Assembly (NCBI GenBank): GCA_037447655.1
Contig: JBBHKE010002521.1
Span: 149,501 to 213,500 of the forward strand
Direction: 5' to 3'
DNA length: 64,000 bases
DNA from: Zygnema cylindricum
Lineage: Eukaryota > Streptophyta > Zygnematophyceae > Zygnematales > Zygnemataceae
Position 1 is the stretch's first letter. The number at the start of each line of letters is the position of its first letter. The translations under genes were made by a program, and so were the position numbers. Below, piece after piece: positions 1 through 11,576 of this stretch. The notes under the pieces were generated by a model, which searched no databases, was not told the DNA's origin, and saw nothing but the letters and a program-made list of their open reading frames with translations.

Positions 1-232
1 TTTTCGTTTGCACCTTCTCCGATACTTCAACCCTCTCTTTCCCTTTCTCCACCCCTTCCCCTCCCTTTCCCCCTTTTTCACATTTTCGGCATCAAATTGA
101 TGTTTTTTTGTGTCCCACTACGATTTTACCATCTATCACACATGGTTTTTTTTCCACTACCACGTTTGCTTTTCTTCTTACTTCATCAATTCCCATGATT
201 TCTGTGACTTATTTGACAATGTCTGTAAGCAC

Positions 233-3075
233 CTCTTTATCTTTTCTCCCTCCTCCACCTGCACCGAAACTTTGTAAACCAACCTCGACACGTTTGAAAT
301 GTCTTGGGTGTCAAAACCATTTTGTGAACGGTGCCGGTTATACCCGCCATACACGAAGTTGTTGGCATTGTGTGGCCTTTGGTGACCTTTTGTCTCGTAC
401 ATCTCCTCAAACGTCTTCGAACACACTTGTGTCTGCCTGCACAGATACGGAGTGGGATTTTGTTCGCCCCTACAGAGACAGAGTGGGAATTTGGTCATGA
501 CTTAGATTTTTTAGAGGCTTATAATTTGGGGTCCTCTTGCTCGGGGTTGTACATTCGTATCCCTATCGTCGTGAGGGCAATAGTATAAGATGCCCTCTAC
601 CTCCCTTTGTCCCACGTTTTCTTATCCCACGGACATCGTTCTTTGGCACCTTCTTTTTACGTTATGTCTCTAGGTCATAGTCTTACTAGGTCGTGGAGAT
701 TGCATTGAGGCTAGAGAGACTATAGCTCGCTATCGCCGATCCTTTCGTGGTGACTGGAAGGCCTTCCACGCGGAGCATGAGGATTGGGTGACTAGTGCCT
801 CTTTCCCACCGTGTGGTCCATCTAGGTCATCAAATGTCCCAGCCAGTTATCGTTGCGATGTTTATTTGGGTTGTGTTTTTGAGCTTCCCCGAGCGGTTCG
901 GGTCCTCTAGCCATTCATCCAGGTCTTCTTGTACCCTTGAGGTCCTTCGAGCTCTCTATCCTCCCCCCCCACCTACCCTTTTATCCCATTCCATCCACGC
1001 TCTTTGAGCATTCTGAGGGTTTTACTTTGGATCGAGAGATTTTCATTAAGGTCTTTTAGCACTTCTCCTAACCTTTCAACGGGGGTCCCTCGTGCACAGA
1101 GTATGAATTGTTCGCGATGTTTTGCCCCGTGAATCGGGTGCCCGGGGCTTTGATGTGTTTTTTTTTCGAATATGTTATTTTATTATTAATGGGCCAATTA
1201 CCCATTGGATTTGTGATCTTCTCACGGTGTCCCGCTTTGTGTTGGTCGCCAAACCTAATGGAGGGATCCCCCCTTCTTGTCATGGGAGAGGTCTTATACC
1301 GAGGTGGCTCGTGCCATGTGTCGCTAACTCTAACCAATAGTTCATGATTATTCTCCTCATCAATTTAGAGAGGCCATTTTAAAAGAGGTTGCGGTGGTCC
1401 ACAATATGTCACAAGATGTTTTGATTGTCCAATTATTCCGGCTTAGTTTTTCTTTTTAGACCAAAAACCTCCCATTCTCGTCGGATGGTGATCTCTTCCT
1501 CTCTCCTTTGCGGTCAGCACTCGCCAAGGCAACCCTCTTAGAGGACCCTTGTTTGCCCATATCCATTACCAAGCCCTCTCTGTTTCCGTTGTCGCCTTCT
1601 TTTTTTGCCTTATCCTTTCGATTACAAGTGATATGCATTTTTTTAGCCTATGAACCAAGTCGTGCTGCGATGTAATTATTTCAATGATCTTTTGGCCGAG
1701 CTCAACCTTTCTGTCCAACCTTTGAAGTAGTGTGTTATTTGGTCTGCTCTTCCACTTTTCCTTACTCTTTCGCTTGGTTTTCGAATTCCTCTCTTCGATG
1801 GCATTCTTGTGTTAGGTTACCCATTTGATTTGGATACTTTCATGACCCAATTTCTTGATGTTGCTCTTCAGATAAATTTTTCCCACGTGGACGACCTTCC
1901 TCACCTTCTCGATCCCCAAGTGGCTTTCGCCCACTGCTCTTGTTACCTTACTTGTACTTCCCCTCTCACCTCGATGTTTGTCTCCTCTCTCAACCTTTGA
2001 TGCTCGTTTGATGGACGCCTTTCATAATTTGGTAGGCCGTGGGGCATTTGATCGCGAGTTTGGGCTTACGGCCTGCATTGAAACATCCCTCCGTGTCTCT
2101 GCAAGTGGGTTGGGTTTAGTATCAACTGTCATTGTCACTACTGTTGCCTATTTAAAAAGTTGGTGCCTTATTGCCTCCACTCTTGTTGCTTGCTTTTAGG
2201 CTTAAGACACCCGTATTCTCGCCACCGTGGTACCTCCGGTTTTAGACGGTGTGTTTGTCTTGCAGCGGTGCTATATTAGACGCGACACGTTCTCTTCCTT
2301 CTCTTGCCTTTGTAGATATGCCAATTGTTTCCACCATTGTTACAAAATTCGTTGCGCTTGTCCAAAAATCAATTTTTGATCAGGTTGTCGCCGTTGTGAA
2401 ATCCGAGCTTCTCGAGGCGCTTCCCTCTGATTCTTGGCGTGCCTTCTCTCGTGTGGTGGACTTCGTTTTAGGGCTTCGTTATCCGTTACACCTATTTTAT
2501 CCACTCTCTATTCACACCTCCTTAAGTAACTATCGCCCTCTTGATTTTTTCTTGACCTCCCTCATCTTCCTTTACTTGGCTTTGTCGTATTTTCGTTTAG
2601 TCTTTTCTAAGAGCTCGATGGCATTCATTTGCTTCGTTGCTCCTATGGAAGAGAATTGATACAAGCCCACGACACTATTTGGCACGCCATTGCTCTTATC
2701 GCTTCAGAGAGGGGCTTTACTATGCGCCGTGAAGTTTTTCATGTTATTCTTTCGCGCTAAATCGATGTTGTTTTGCTCGACGATGCTTGTTGCATCTTTG
2801 GTGACATTGTTTTGGCAAACCCTAATTCAGCTACAATCATTGGTCATGCAGCTCGACATGTTGGGGTGGTCACCCGTGATGTTACTTAGGGGACGGAACG
2901 TGATTATGCACATGGATTATTTTATCCCGATGGTGGTCGAGATCTTTGGTTGTTTTGGTTTGGCGTTGGACGAATTTCTCCGTACTTGTGATCTGTGCTC
3001 ATTAGAGCGACAAAGACCTGAGAGCCCTCATCCTTCGGTCCTTATTTCTTTATCGTCAACGTTTATCTTTTGCTT
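233..3075 (+). pseudogene. Decayed non-LTR (LINE-like) retrotransposon ORF, copy 1
   Basis: Broken reverse-transcriptase ORF spread over all three plus frames. Near 290-370 the translation shows a zinc finger (CX2CX12HX3C, residues KCLGC...YTRHTRSC), as found at the N-terminus of several non-LTR elements. At 1230-1300 there is an RT block with VLVAKPNGG followed by a GEVLYR motif. At 1520-1560 QGNPLRGPLFA resembles the RT 'QGDPLGPxLFA' block. From 2640 to 2900 the C-terminal part has AHDTI, RREVFH, and a DVVLLD motif followed by GDIVLANPNS, and near 3010 RPESPHPSVL. Many stops and frameshifts make it non-functional. The same segments recur at 3258-3640 and 11930-13095 on the other strand, which supports a repeat family rather than chance ORFs. 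The family assignment rests on remembered motifs. The upstream end is not resolved, and bases 1-230 are pyrimidine-rich DNA that may be its 5' region. Confidence 0.6.
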
Positions 3076-3257
3076 TATAAAAATCGAAAACAGAATAAAT
3101 TACCTGTTGACCCACAAAAAAGCCACCCCTCGAAGCGATGGTCGTTCATTGCGAATAGTGTTGTGCGTTTCGATTAGTTCTCCCTTATCAGAGTATCAAA
3201 GCAAAGTAATGGACACCATCGGGCCCCAAGACATGACCAATGACACAAACTCGAGAG

Positions 3258-3640
3258 CTAAGTAAAGAAGATAGGGGAGGACCAAGCGAAACCAAAAGGT
3301 GGTGGTGAACGTAGCAGGTGAGAATCGGAGTGGAAAAGTAGGTGTAGCGTATTGCGAAGACCCAAAACTAGGTCAACCACAAAAGAGAAGACGGGCACGC
3401 GAATAATTATAGGGAAGTGCCTCGAAAAGCTCGGATTTAATGGCGGCGAAAACCCGTTTTGAAATCGATTTTTGGACCCGCTTAACGGATTTCGTAACAA
3501 GGGTGGAAAGAATCGACACATCCACTAGGGCATGAGGAGGAAGATAACGTGACATGTCTAATTGAAACCGTTGGCAGACGAACACACCTTTTGAAGCCCG
3601 GGGGACCACGATGGCTAGAATAAGGGTGTTGCTTTATAAA
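3258..3640 (-). pseudogene. LINE-like fragment, copy 3 (inverted next to copy 1)
   Basis: Minus-strand translations give VDVSILSTLVTKSV, QKSISKRVFAAIKSELFEALP and FVVDLVLGLRNTLHLLF. These match the plus-strand segment at about 2310-2560 of copy 1 (VDMPIVSTIVTKFV, AVVKSELLEALP, VVDFVLGLRYPLHLF). It is a short piece of the same ORF lying head-to-head with copy 1, so 2300-3620 forms an imperfect inverted repeat. It is frameshifted and not coding. Confidence 0.55.
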
Positions 3641-4433
3641 GAGTGTAAACTTCTATTCTCGTTTAATCATCCACGTGTTTCGAAACTCACTCGACAAGCT
3701 CCCCCGGCTTGGGAAACTTACGAGGTTGCTCTTCGTAGATATTTAAATGTGTTGGGGTTGTGGTTGTAGTGTTGGTTTATGTGAGTTGATGTGCTATTCT
3801 TTTTGGATTGTTGTGTTTTTGTTTCACACGCTCTTTTTCTTTGTTCACCTTGCTTTCGTTGTTTTACATTGCCACGCTTGTAGTTTTTCAGTTTAAGCAA
3901 TGCACCCTTTTTTAACACTTGGACTCATGGTTTAACATTGCGCTTTGTAATTTAATATGCTTAATTTTAGGAGATATTGGCAAAAACTTATCTGGAACGG
4001 TTTTGGAAAGCTACACATAAAGCAGTTTAAGATTGTTGGGAAGACTTGTACAGTTTTGTGTAAATCGATCGATGCCTTTAGTTTACGAAAATAACGACTC
4101 CATTAGCTGATAATTTCCTGGCATCTTTCCATTTTCCACGCTTACTCAAGAACTCAAATTGTCATGTGATCTTAAGAAAAAAAAAAGGTTGACTTTATTA
4201 AAAGGCGGGATGTTAAACCATCTAAGTCCATAGGAGCAAAAAAAAAGAGCATTGCTAAAACCGAAAATTCAAATGACGGAGGAATAAACAAAAAAGAAAA
4301 TCAAGGCAAAATCAATAAAAATGCGAAAAAGATGGTAGGAAAATCGGAAACACCCAAGAAAAAACCAGTCAAAACCCAACAAACAAAACATCAAAGGAAA
4401 AATCCAACATGTATAAGAAAAATTAAAAACCCC
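3641..4433. other. AT-rich spacer, nothing recognised
   Basis: No coding region, RNA gene or clear repeat was recognised between the LINE fragments and the copia element. The stretch has A- and T-runs typical of non-coding DNA. Confidence 0.4.
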
Positions 4434-4438
4434 AACAT
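4434..4438. repeat. Target-site duplication, left copy (AACAT)
   Basis: AACAT directly precedes the left LTR and is repeated exactly at 9996-10000 after the right LTR. Five bases is the usual Ty1/copia target duplication, so it fixes both element ends. Confidence 0.85.
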
Positions 4439-5150
4439 TGTTGTAGGTCATAGGCATTAAGACTTGGCTGTGATCCACTCTCACTAGGAGTCACACTTGC
4501 ACCAGCAGGAGCAGGTGGAGCACTAGGGCTAATAGGAGCACTAGCAATAGGAGCTGAGCCATTATCAGACATTTTAGCGGAAGCAAACCCAAAGAAATAT
4601 GCCTAGAAGACTAGATCTATAGTGTAAGATATGTAACTTCAAACGAAAGAGGTATTTCAACCAAACAAACATGTACTACAAGCAAATTAGAGACAATAGA
4701 GCATAAAACACCTTAAACTGCACTCAGTGCTCTCATTTCCTTAATTCTTGTGTAAAATGTACATTCTGTGTTGAATTGACCAAACCTAATTGAACTAAAT
4801 ACTTAAAAGATCTCGAAAACATCTAAAAGATCTAAAAAACATCTAAAAGATCTAGAAAACATCAAAAAACGTATGTACATGGTTCACTAGACACCCTACT
4901 GACAAAATCTAAGTGTTTGGACCAGAATTGTCCACTAACAATATCTATACCCTAAAAATCCTGGTGATTCTTATCACGTCTACATTCATTGGCGGCCCTA
5001 CACACTAATTAACTTAAAGATATCAATTCGTGTAGATACTACAAAAATCATCTACACTAAATTTGGTCAATATTGAACAGTTGGTATTCTAAAAATATTC
5101 TAAGTCCTAGACTCAAATTTCTAAGACTTACTAAAGCTTACTTTTCAATA
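4439..5150 (-). repeat. 3' LTR of copia family A (712 bp)
   Basis: Direct repeat of 9285-9995. On the coding strand it begins TATTGAAAAG right after a purine-rich tract and ends CAACA. Because gag starts inside the LTR, this 3' copy also carries the first 45 codons of gag (ATG at 4569-4571 on the minus strand) as a stranded 5' coding fragment. Confidence 0.93.
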
Positions 5151-5160
5151 CTCCCCTTAA
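5151..5160 (-). promoter_or_regulatory. Polypurine tract of copia family A
   Basis: The coding strand reads TTAAGGGGAG immediately upstream of the 3' LTR, the expected position for the plus-strand DNA primer of an LTR retrotransposon. Confidence 0.75.
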
Positions 5161-5172
5161 GCTTTAGAAGAC

Positions 5173-8100
5173 TTACTCACTTAGACCACATGCTTTTCTG
5201 CAGTACTCCAATTTAGGAGCGGGGAGGGCTTTTGTCAACATATCCGCAACCATTTTCTCATCAGGCAAATAACAAAGTTTTACCACTTTTGCAAATACTT
5301 TCTCACGTACCAAATGTAGCCGAATGTCCATATGCTTACTCTTAAAATGGTGACTTGGGTTTGTAGCCACAGAAATGGTTGCCTGATTGTCGCACCATAT
5401 TACTTGTGTTCCGTGTTGTGTAAACCCCAATTCTTGAAGAAATGCCTTAATCCAAAGCAATTCCTTTAAGGCTGCGCTTGCAGCCATGTATTCGGCTTCC
5501 ATAGTCGATTGTGCCGTGACTTTTTGAAGTTTACTACTCCAACTACAAGTTCCACTTCCAATCTGAATGACATACCCAGTTGTAGACTTCCTACTAGGCA
5601 CATCACCATAGCTAGCATCACTCCAAGTACTAATACTAACCTTGTCCGCTCCCAAAGTAAGCCAAAGATTCCTAGTCCCAACAAGATATCTTAAGACCCT
5701 TTTTGCTGCCTCCCAATCTCTCTTTCGTGGATTTTGTAGACTTCTACTCAACACACCAACAGCTGCAGCTATATCAGTCCTAGTGCAATTCATGAAGTAA
5801 ATCAAACTTCCTACTACTTGCCTGTAGGGTACTTGGGACATAAATTTTTGCTCTTCTACACTGAGTTCCTCATCTACTAGGACTCCAAACTCATGCTCCA
5901 TTCCTTCAAGTTTTTGCTTATACTCCATAGGAGTTGCACAACCTTTGGCATCAGCCAAGCCAAATTTTTCCAACATGTTTCCTATTGCTTCTTTTTGAGT
6001 TAGCCTAATGATTTTCTTTTCTCTATCTCTTTCAACTTGTATTCCAAGAATGTATTTAGCCTCACCCAAATCCTTCATTTCAAATTTTGAATTAAGAGCG
6101 TGTTTTACTCTACCAATTCCTTCTTTGTTCCTACTAATTAGCAGCAAATCATCAACATACACAGCAATGAATATCACCTCATCAGGATTATCACCACACA
6201 TCACATATACTGAATGATCTGAGCTAATTCTAGTAAACCCTAATCCTGTCAAGAACTCATCTAACTTTCGGTTCCACTGCCTAGGGGCCTGTTTTAGGCC
6301 ATACAATGATTTTAAAAGTCTGCACACAAGATTTTCTTTTCCTACTTCCTCATAACCCTCAGGCTGCTTCATATAAATGACCTCATCTAAATCACCATGC
6401 AAAAAGGCAGTTTTGACATCCATTTGGTGGATGTCAAAATCCTCTATAGCAGCTAATGTAAGTAAGATGCGAACAGATGGAAACCTTACAACCGGTGAAA
6501 AAGTTTCTTCATAATCTATCCCCTCCTTTTGATTATATCCCTTAGCAACCAAACGAGCCTTATACCTGTCTATGGTATTATCTGGGTTCAATTTTAACTT
6601 AAACACCCATTTACTTCCAATAGCATTTCTTCCTGGAGGAAGTTCCACCAGATCCTAAGTTTGGGCCTCCATGATGGACTTCATTTCCTCATTGATGGCT
6701 TCCACCCAATGTTCCCTTTCATTACTCGAAAGAGCTTCTTTCAATGTTAAAGGCTCTTCTATGTGTGCAGAATGAGCAAAGGCTGCATTTTCTCCCCTGA
6801 GTCGTGCGCTTCGCCTCACTCCACCTGGAAATTCTGTCGCTGGTATAGATGGTTGGGTCCTCCTTCTTGATACATGTGATTCTTCTTGTGATTCAGTTTC
6901 AGCTTGAGTTAGAGGAGATTCTACAACTCTTTCGGGCATAACACTTCCTGTTTCTGGTGGAGAAGATGATTCCAAGTCATTTTGACTTAAACTAGATGCA
7001 TTTTCTACATTTTTCTTAAAAAACATAGGATTTTCCTCTAAAAAGATATAATCAACACTTTTATCTTTCTTATCATCGTTACATTGACTAAATACATCTA
7101 CTCCTCTTCCCTCATCCTTCACTATGATGTTTTCTGGCTACCACAACTCTATTTCTCTTAATGTCATATACTTTATAACCCTTGGCATGATCATCATACC
7201 CTAAAAATATACCTGGTATGCCTTTTGGCTCTAATTTCCATTTTTGTGGATCATTATCTAGCAAGAATACCTTACTTCCAAACACTTTGAAGTGACTTAC
7301 ATCTGGTTTGTGTCCTGTCCACATTTCATAAGGAGTTTTATCTTTTATTGCCCTAGTTTCTAGCCTATTTCTCACATAGGCTGCACAATGCATAGCCTCT
7401 GCCCAAAATTTGTAATCTATGTCCATATCAGCCATCATTGTCCTAGCACACTCTGATATGGTCCTATTCATCCTTTCTGAAACACCCTTTTGTTCCGGAG
7501 AATAAGGAACGGTTAGTTGACGTGAGATTCCATGCAATTTTAGGAATTCTGCAAACTCATTAGAAATGTACTCCCCTCCATTATCAGATCTGAATCCCGC
7601 TATCTTTCTCTCATGTAGATTCTCAACCCAAGCCTTATACTCTTTAAACTTTGAAAAAACTTCATCCTTACTTCTCAAAAAATAAACTGTAGTAAATCTA
7701 CTATAGTCATCAGTAAAGGTAAGCATAAGCATAAACTTAGCACCTCCCACAGATGGATACCTAGATGGCCCCCATACATCTGAATAAATTAGTTCTAGAA
7801 CCCTGCTACTTCTATGATCAGTTTGCGAAGGGAAAGGCAGCTTATGAATTTTTCCCATTGCACAACCATCACATACATTTGATGCTGGTTTTTGACTAAT
7901 TTTTACACCTTCCACCATTTTTTGATTTACCATCTTTTCTAATCTATCATAATTCACATGTCCTAAACGTTTATGCCATAAATCACAATCACTGATTACA
8001 CTTGAGTACATAACATCATTGTCATTATCATTTGCAAGACTCAACCGATACAAATTGTTACCTCCAGCAAATCCTTCTTCAACTATTTTCCCATTCTTAC

Positions 8101-9418
8101 TGACTGTTTTCTTTCCATTCTCAGATATAGTCTTAAAACCTTTCTTTTCTACCACTGACGTAGAGAAAAAAATTCTTTTAAAAACTGGGACATGCAACAC
8201 ATCTTCTAAAACCCTTTTCACTGGTTTTCCCTCTACGTTCAACATAAGTGACACCCTCCCCTTTGCTTTTGACTCAACAAAGGTATCATCACTAAAATAA
8301 ATTTTGATGGGTGAAATAGATTGAATACTCTCAAATAGATGGCGATTGTGGCACATGTGGGCAGATGCGCCGGAGTCCATAATCCATTCGTCTTCCTCCA
8401 CGCCTTCCGTTGCTTGTGCCATCGCAAAGTACTTCTTTTCACTGTTGTCGGGAAAGCTGCTTACATTCTCCTCCTTAAGTTCATTGAAAAGAGCAGTTGG
8501 TCGACCACCTGATTGAGAAAGAACCCGGCTTTCATCCCAACCAGAGCGAAAATTTCCTGTGGCTTTCGCTCTCTTGTAAGCATGACACATTCTGAACACA
8601 TGCCCTTTTTCATCACAATAATAGCAGGTTAATGGTGACCTTCTAGGACCACTACCTCTACCACTGTCACTGCCAATCTTAGAATCCGAAAACTGCTTAG
8701 CTAGTGCCTGAACAGACTTACTACTACCTCTTTGTGACATTTGGTTAGCTTCTTCACTCAAAATAAGTTGAATTGCTAATGATATGTTCCATTGACGCTG
8801 TGGAATAGCCCTAAGCCTATCCATGGCTCCCTTATATTCATCGGGCAAAGTTCTCATCAACAACATAGCCTGCTGAGGTGGCGAAAAATCCCCACCTGCA
8901 CTAATACTCTGAAGAAACAACCTTTTCATAGCATGACAATGATCTGACATACTACCTCCAGAATACTTAAATTCAAAAATCTGAGTGGCTATGTTTGTCT
9001 GGACGGTAACATCTAGCTGAACATACATAGCACGTATACTAAACCAAACATCAGATGCTTTCTTCATCTCAAGATACGACATTACCAAATCTTTTGTCAT
9101 TGACTGCTTCAAGACGTTGAGGCAATGGATATTCTTCTTTCTCCAATCCGACGCAGTCACATCCGCTGTTCCTTCCACAATGGGTGACAAGTCCCTCTCC
9201 TCGAAATATGAGCTCAACATATCTTCCCAATATAAGAAGTCAGTTCCGTCAAAAATAGGCAATTTGGGCGGTGGGCCCATAACCTGTTGTAGGTCATAGG
9301 CATTAAGACTCGGCTGTGATCCACTCTCACTAGGAGTCACACTTGCACCAGCAGGAGCAGGTGGAGCACTAGGGCTAATAGGAGCACTAGCAATAGGAGC
9401 TGAGCCATTATCAGACAT
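5173..9418 (-). pseudogene. Copia family A gag-pol polyprotein (two lesions)
   Basis: Polyprotein of about 1415 codons in three pieces. Piece 1 (9418-7112, 768 codons): gag, CCHC zinc knuckle C265-C278, protease active site D348-S-G, integrase zinc-binding H482/H487/C516/C519, and catalytic D547, D612, E648 (35 residues between the last two). Piece 2 (7122-6655): linker between integrase and RT. Piece 3 (6648-5173, 491 codons counting from the non-ATG codon at 6648): RT with YVDD at about residues 164-167, then RNase H with a WSDASYGD block and the C-terminal KSKHMDIR region. Pieces 1 and 2 are joined by a single-base frameshift in an A-run near 7125-7130. Pieces 2 and 3 are in the same frame, separated by one TAG at 6655-6657. 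The start ATG (9416-9418, context CTAAAATG) lies inside the 5' LTR, and the first 45 codons are LTR-encoded. Confidence 0.93.
9270..9284 (-). promoter_or_regulatory. Primer-binding site complementary to initiator tRNA-Met anticodon arm
   Basis: The coding strand reads GGTTATGGGCCCACC directly after the LTR terminus CAACA. From memory of the eukaryotic initiator tRNA-Met (GGUGGGCCCAUAACC around the CAU anticodon) this is a 15-nt perfect complement, and it is the site used by Drosophila copia, whose primer is a cleaved 5' half of the tRNA. The site lies within the gag frame and encodes VMGP. Confidence 0.8.
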
Positions 9419-9995
9419 TTTAGCGGAAGCAAACCCAAAGAAATATGCCTAGAAGACTAGATCTATAGTGTAAGATATGTAACTTCAAACGAAAGAGGTA
9501 TTTCAACCAAACAAACATGTACTACAAGCAAATTAGAGACAATAGAGCATAAAACACCTTAAACTGCACTCAGTGCTCTCATTTCCTTAATTCTTGTGTA
9601 AAATGTACATTCTGTGTTGAATTGACCAAACCTAATTGAACTAAATACTTAAAAGATCTCGAAAACATCTAAAAGATCTAAAAAACATCTAAAAGATCTA
9701 GAAAACATCAAAAAACGTATGTACATGGTTCACTAGACACCCTACTGACAAAATCTAAGTGTTTGGACCAGAATTGTCCACTAACAATATCTATACCCTA
9801 AAAATCCGGGTGATTCTTATCACGTCTACATTCATTGGCGGCCCTACACACTAATTAACTTAAAGATATCAATTCGTGTAGATACTACAAAAATCATCTA
9901 CACTAAATTTGGTCAATATTGAACAGTTGTATTCTAAAAATATTCTAAGTCCTAGACTCAAATTTCTAAGACTTACTAAAGCTTACTTTTCAATA
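9285..9995 (-). repeat. 5' LTR of copia family A (711 bp), containing gag start
   Basis: Direct repeat of 4439-5150. On the coding strand it runs from TATTG (9995) to CAACA (9285). The promoter must lie upstream of the internal ATG at 9416-9418. AT-rich stretches at 9440-9800 could hold a TATA element, but I cannot single one out. Confidence 0.93.
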
Positions 9996-10000
9996 AACAT
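9996..10000. repeat. Target-site duplication, right copy (AACAT)
   Basis: Exact repeat of 4434-4438 flanking the right end of copia family A. Confidence 0.85.
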
Positions 10001-10129
10001 AACTAAAAATCTACGGAGAGCAACCACGTAATTCCCCGAATCTCGGAGGAGCACGAGGAAAGAGTTTCAGAACACGTAGTCGATCCATAACTACAATAGA
10101 CGATCATAGTAAGATCGTCATGCCGCATT

Positions 10130-10375
10130 GTGTCGGTTGCTCGCGCGCGCGATATGATGCACGCACGCGCGATATTCGACTCGCGAGCACGATATTTTGC
10201 ACTCGCGCACGATATGGTGCACGCGCGATCAACATTTTACACTCGCGCACGATATTGTGCATGCGCGAGCGGTATTTGACCCGCGCGCATGATATCTTAC
10301 ACGCGCGCCGATATCTTGCACGCACGCGCGATATCACGCATGCGCGCACGATAGTATACACTCTTGCACGTTATT
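10130..10375. repeat. 20-bp CG/AT-alternating tandem array
   Basis: About twelve diverged copies of a 20-bp unit resembling GCACGATATTGTGCACGCGC. Units are rich in alternating purine-pyrimidine steps (GCGCGC, CACGCGC) and partly self-complementary. Both strands stay open in one frame because the period is short, giving R/A/I-rich 'proteins' that I regard as artefacts. Confidence 0.8.
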
Positions 10376-11118
10376 TCGCTGCGCGCGTATGATTTTGTTT
10401 CGCACGTGCTAGTTTTCACGTCGGTTCATATTTTTTATGACGTGTACGCGATTCCCGTACACGTCTAATGGAACATGTACTAATTTCGTGCGTGGTACTG
10501 TTTCGTTTCGTGCGCAGGTACACACTTTTCGGGGATTTTGTTCGATACCTTTCATTTCGTGCTAGACCATTCATTTCATGCGGTATGTTTCGATTCTTGC
10601 GTATGCACGCGATTTCGAAGTATGTACGCGGAGTATCGTTTGGAGGCGAATCGCGATTTCCGGGCGACGCTTCGATACACCATTTATTTATGTATTTAAG
10701 TCGCGAGTCTATGTAGGTTCGCGCGCACATGTAGTAGGAGAGGGTTTTTACCTTCGGACGATGGATTTTGTCAGGCGTACGGTAGACGATGTTGGCCGCC
10801 TATTGGCAAACATCTTAAGTAGTTTCATGCATGTAAAGTAGACTAGACATAGGCTAATTTTGCTTAGGCCTAGCGTAGCTCTTACTTAGCCTGATTCTCA
10901 TACTTAGGGAATTTAGCTTTTGGACAAGAATTTTCTCTTGGCAGCGGAGCTTTTCTCTTGCTCTCTCTCTCTCTCTCCGATTGCTCATGCTTTCTTTTTC
11001 TTATTGCTAGCTAGCTATAGTGGCTAGAAAGGTTAAGAATATTTGCCTTTGTTTCTGCCTCGTTTTAATCCACACGACTTCGGCCAAGTCCGGAAAGTTT
11101 CCCTCCAAATTTGTCTTT
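10376..11118. other. Spacer, no gene recognised
   Basis: CG- and GTAC-rich sequence to about 10750, then ordinary AT-rich DNA with a short (CT)n run at 10960-10977. No coding similarity was recognised. Confidence 0.4.
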
Positions 11119-11297
11119 TTGGCGATTAGTGAAGTGGAGGTTTGAGGTGTGGCATCTTCTGTCAAGCTGCGCCGTTCTCCGGACAGCTGGACGGTTTGTT
11201 TGAGTGTATTTATGTGTGTGGCATTTCGGTTTTTCTGGGAAAGTGTCAGTTTTGGTTAATTCCGATTTCCTTGTTTTTGGTTGGAAGTTATTATTTT
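11119..11297. repeat. Direct repeat R180, copy 1
   Basis: About 180 bp repeated at 11577-11755 with high identity, including CAAGCTGCGCCGTTCTCC, GACGGTTTGTTTGAGTG and GGTTAATTCCGAT. The copies lie some 460 bp apart. Function unknown; possibly remnants of short direct terminal repeats. Confidence 0.7.
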
Positions 11298-11576
11298 GCT
11301 TCGATGCTTTCCTTTGAGATAACTCTTGTAGAGAATACGTGGAAGACCCGAGAGCCTAGTGGCTATCTCGTGGCTTTGTATTCTTGTCCAAAAGCTCTAA
11401 CTTTTCAAAAGCACATTTTTAAAAAAAGTTTATTTCTTTAAAATAAATTAAAAATATATAAAAAAAATTACCTTTCATATTCAGTTTTTATTCTTGTTTT
11501 TGTCTTTCCTTTTTCCTTCCACTTTATCTTTCGTTTTCAGTTTTGCTTCTCAGTTTGGTGTGAGAACAAAAATCTA

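Larger units (their letters stand above)
4439..9995 (-). mobile_element. Near-complete Ty1/copia retrotransposon (family A), 5557 bp
   Basis: Two LTRs (4439-5150 and 9285-9995) flank a minus-strand gag-pol. The termini in plus orientation are TGTTG...CAATA, flanked by the AACAT target duplication. The LTRs differ at only a few places (for example one inserted G near 5082 and single substitutions near 4464 and 4972), so insertion was recent. Domain order gag, protease, integrase, RT, RNase H defines Ty1/copia. The primer-binding site adjoining the 5' LTR complements the anticodon arm of initiator tRNA-Met, as in Drosophila copia. The coding region carries one frameshift and one nonsense codon, so this copy should not make a full polyprotein, but it is otherwise complete. 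Confidence 0.95.

Noticed and set aside
4439-5150. A second tandem copia copy, because the left repeat contains a gag start
   Set aside because: The left repeat ends exactly at the LTR boundary set by the AACAT target duplication; the gag start is part of the LTR itself.
10104-10392. Arg/Ala/Ile-repeat proteins on both strands
   Set aside because: Generated by the 20-bp tandem repeat, open in several frames at once. No sign of translation.
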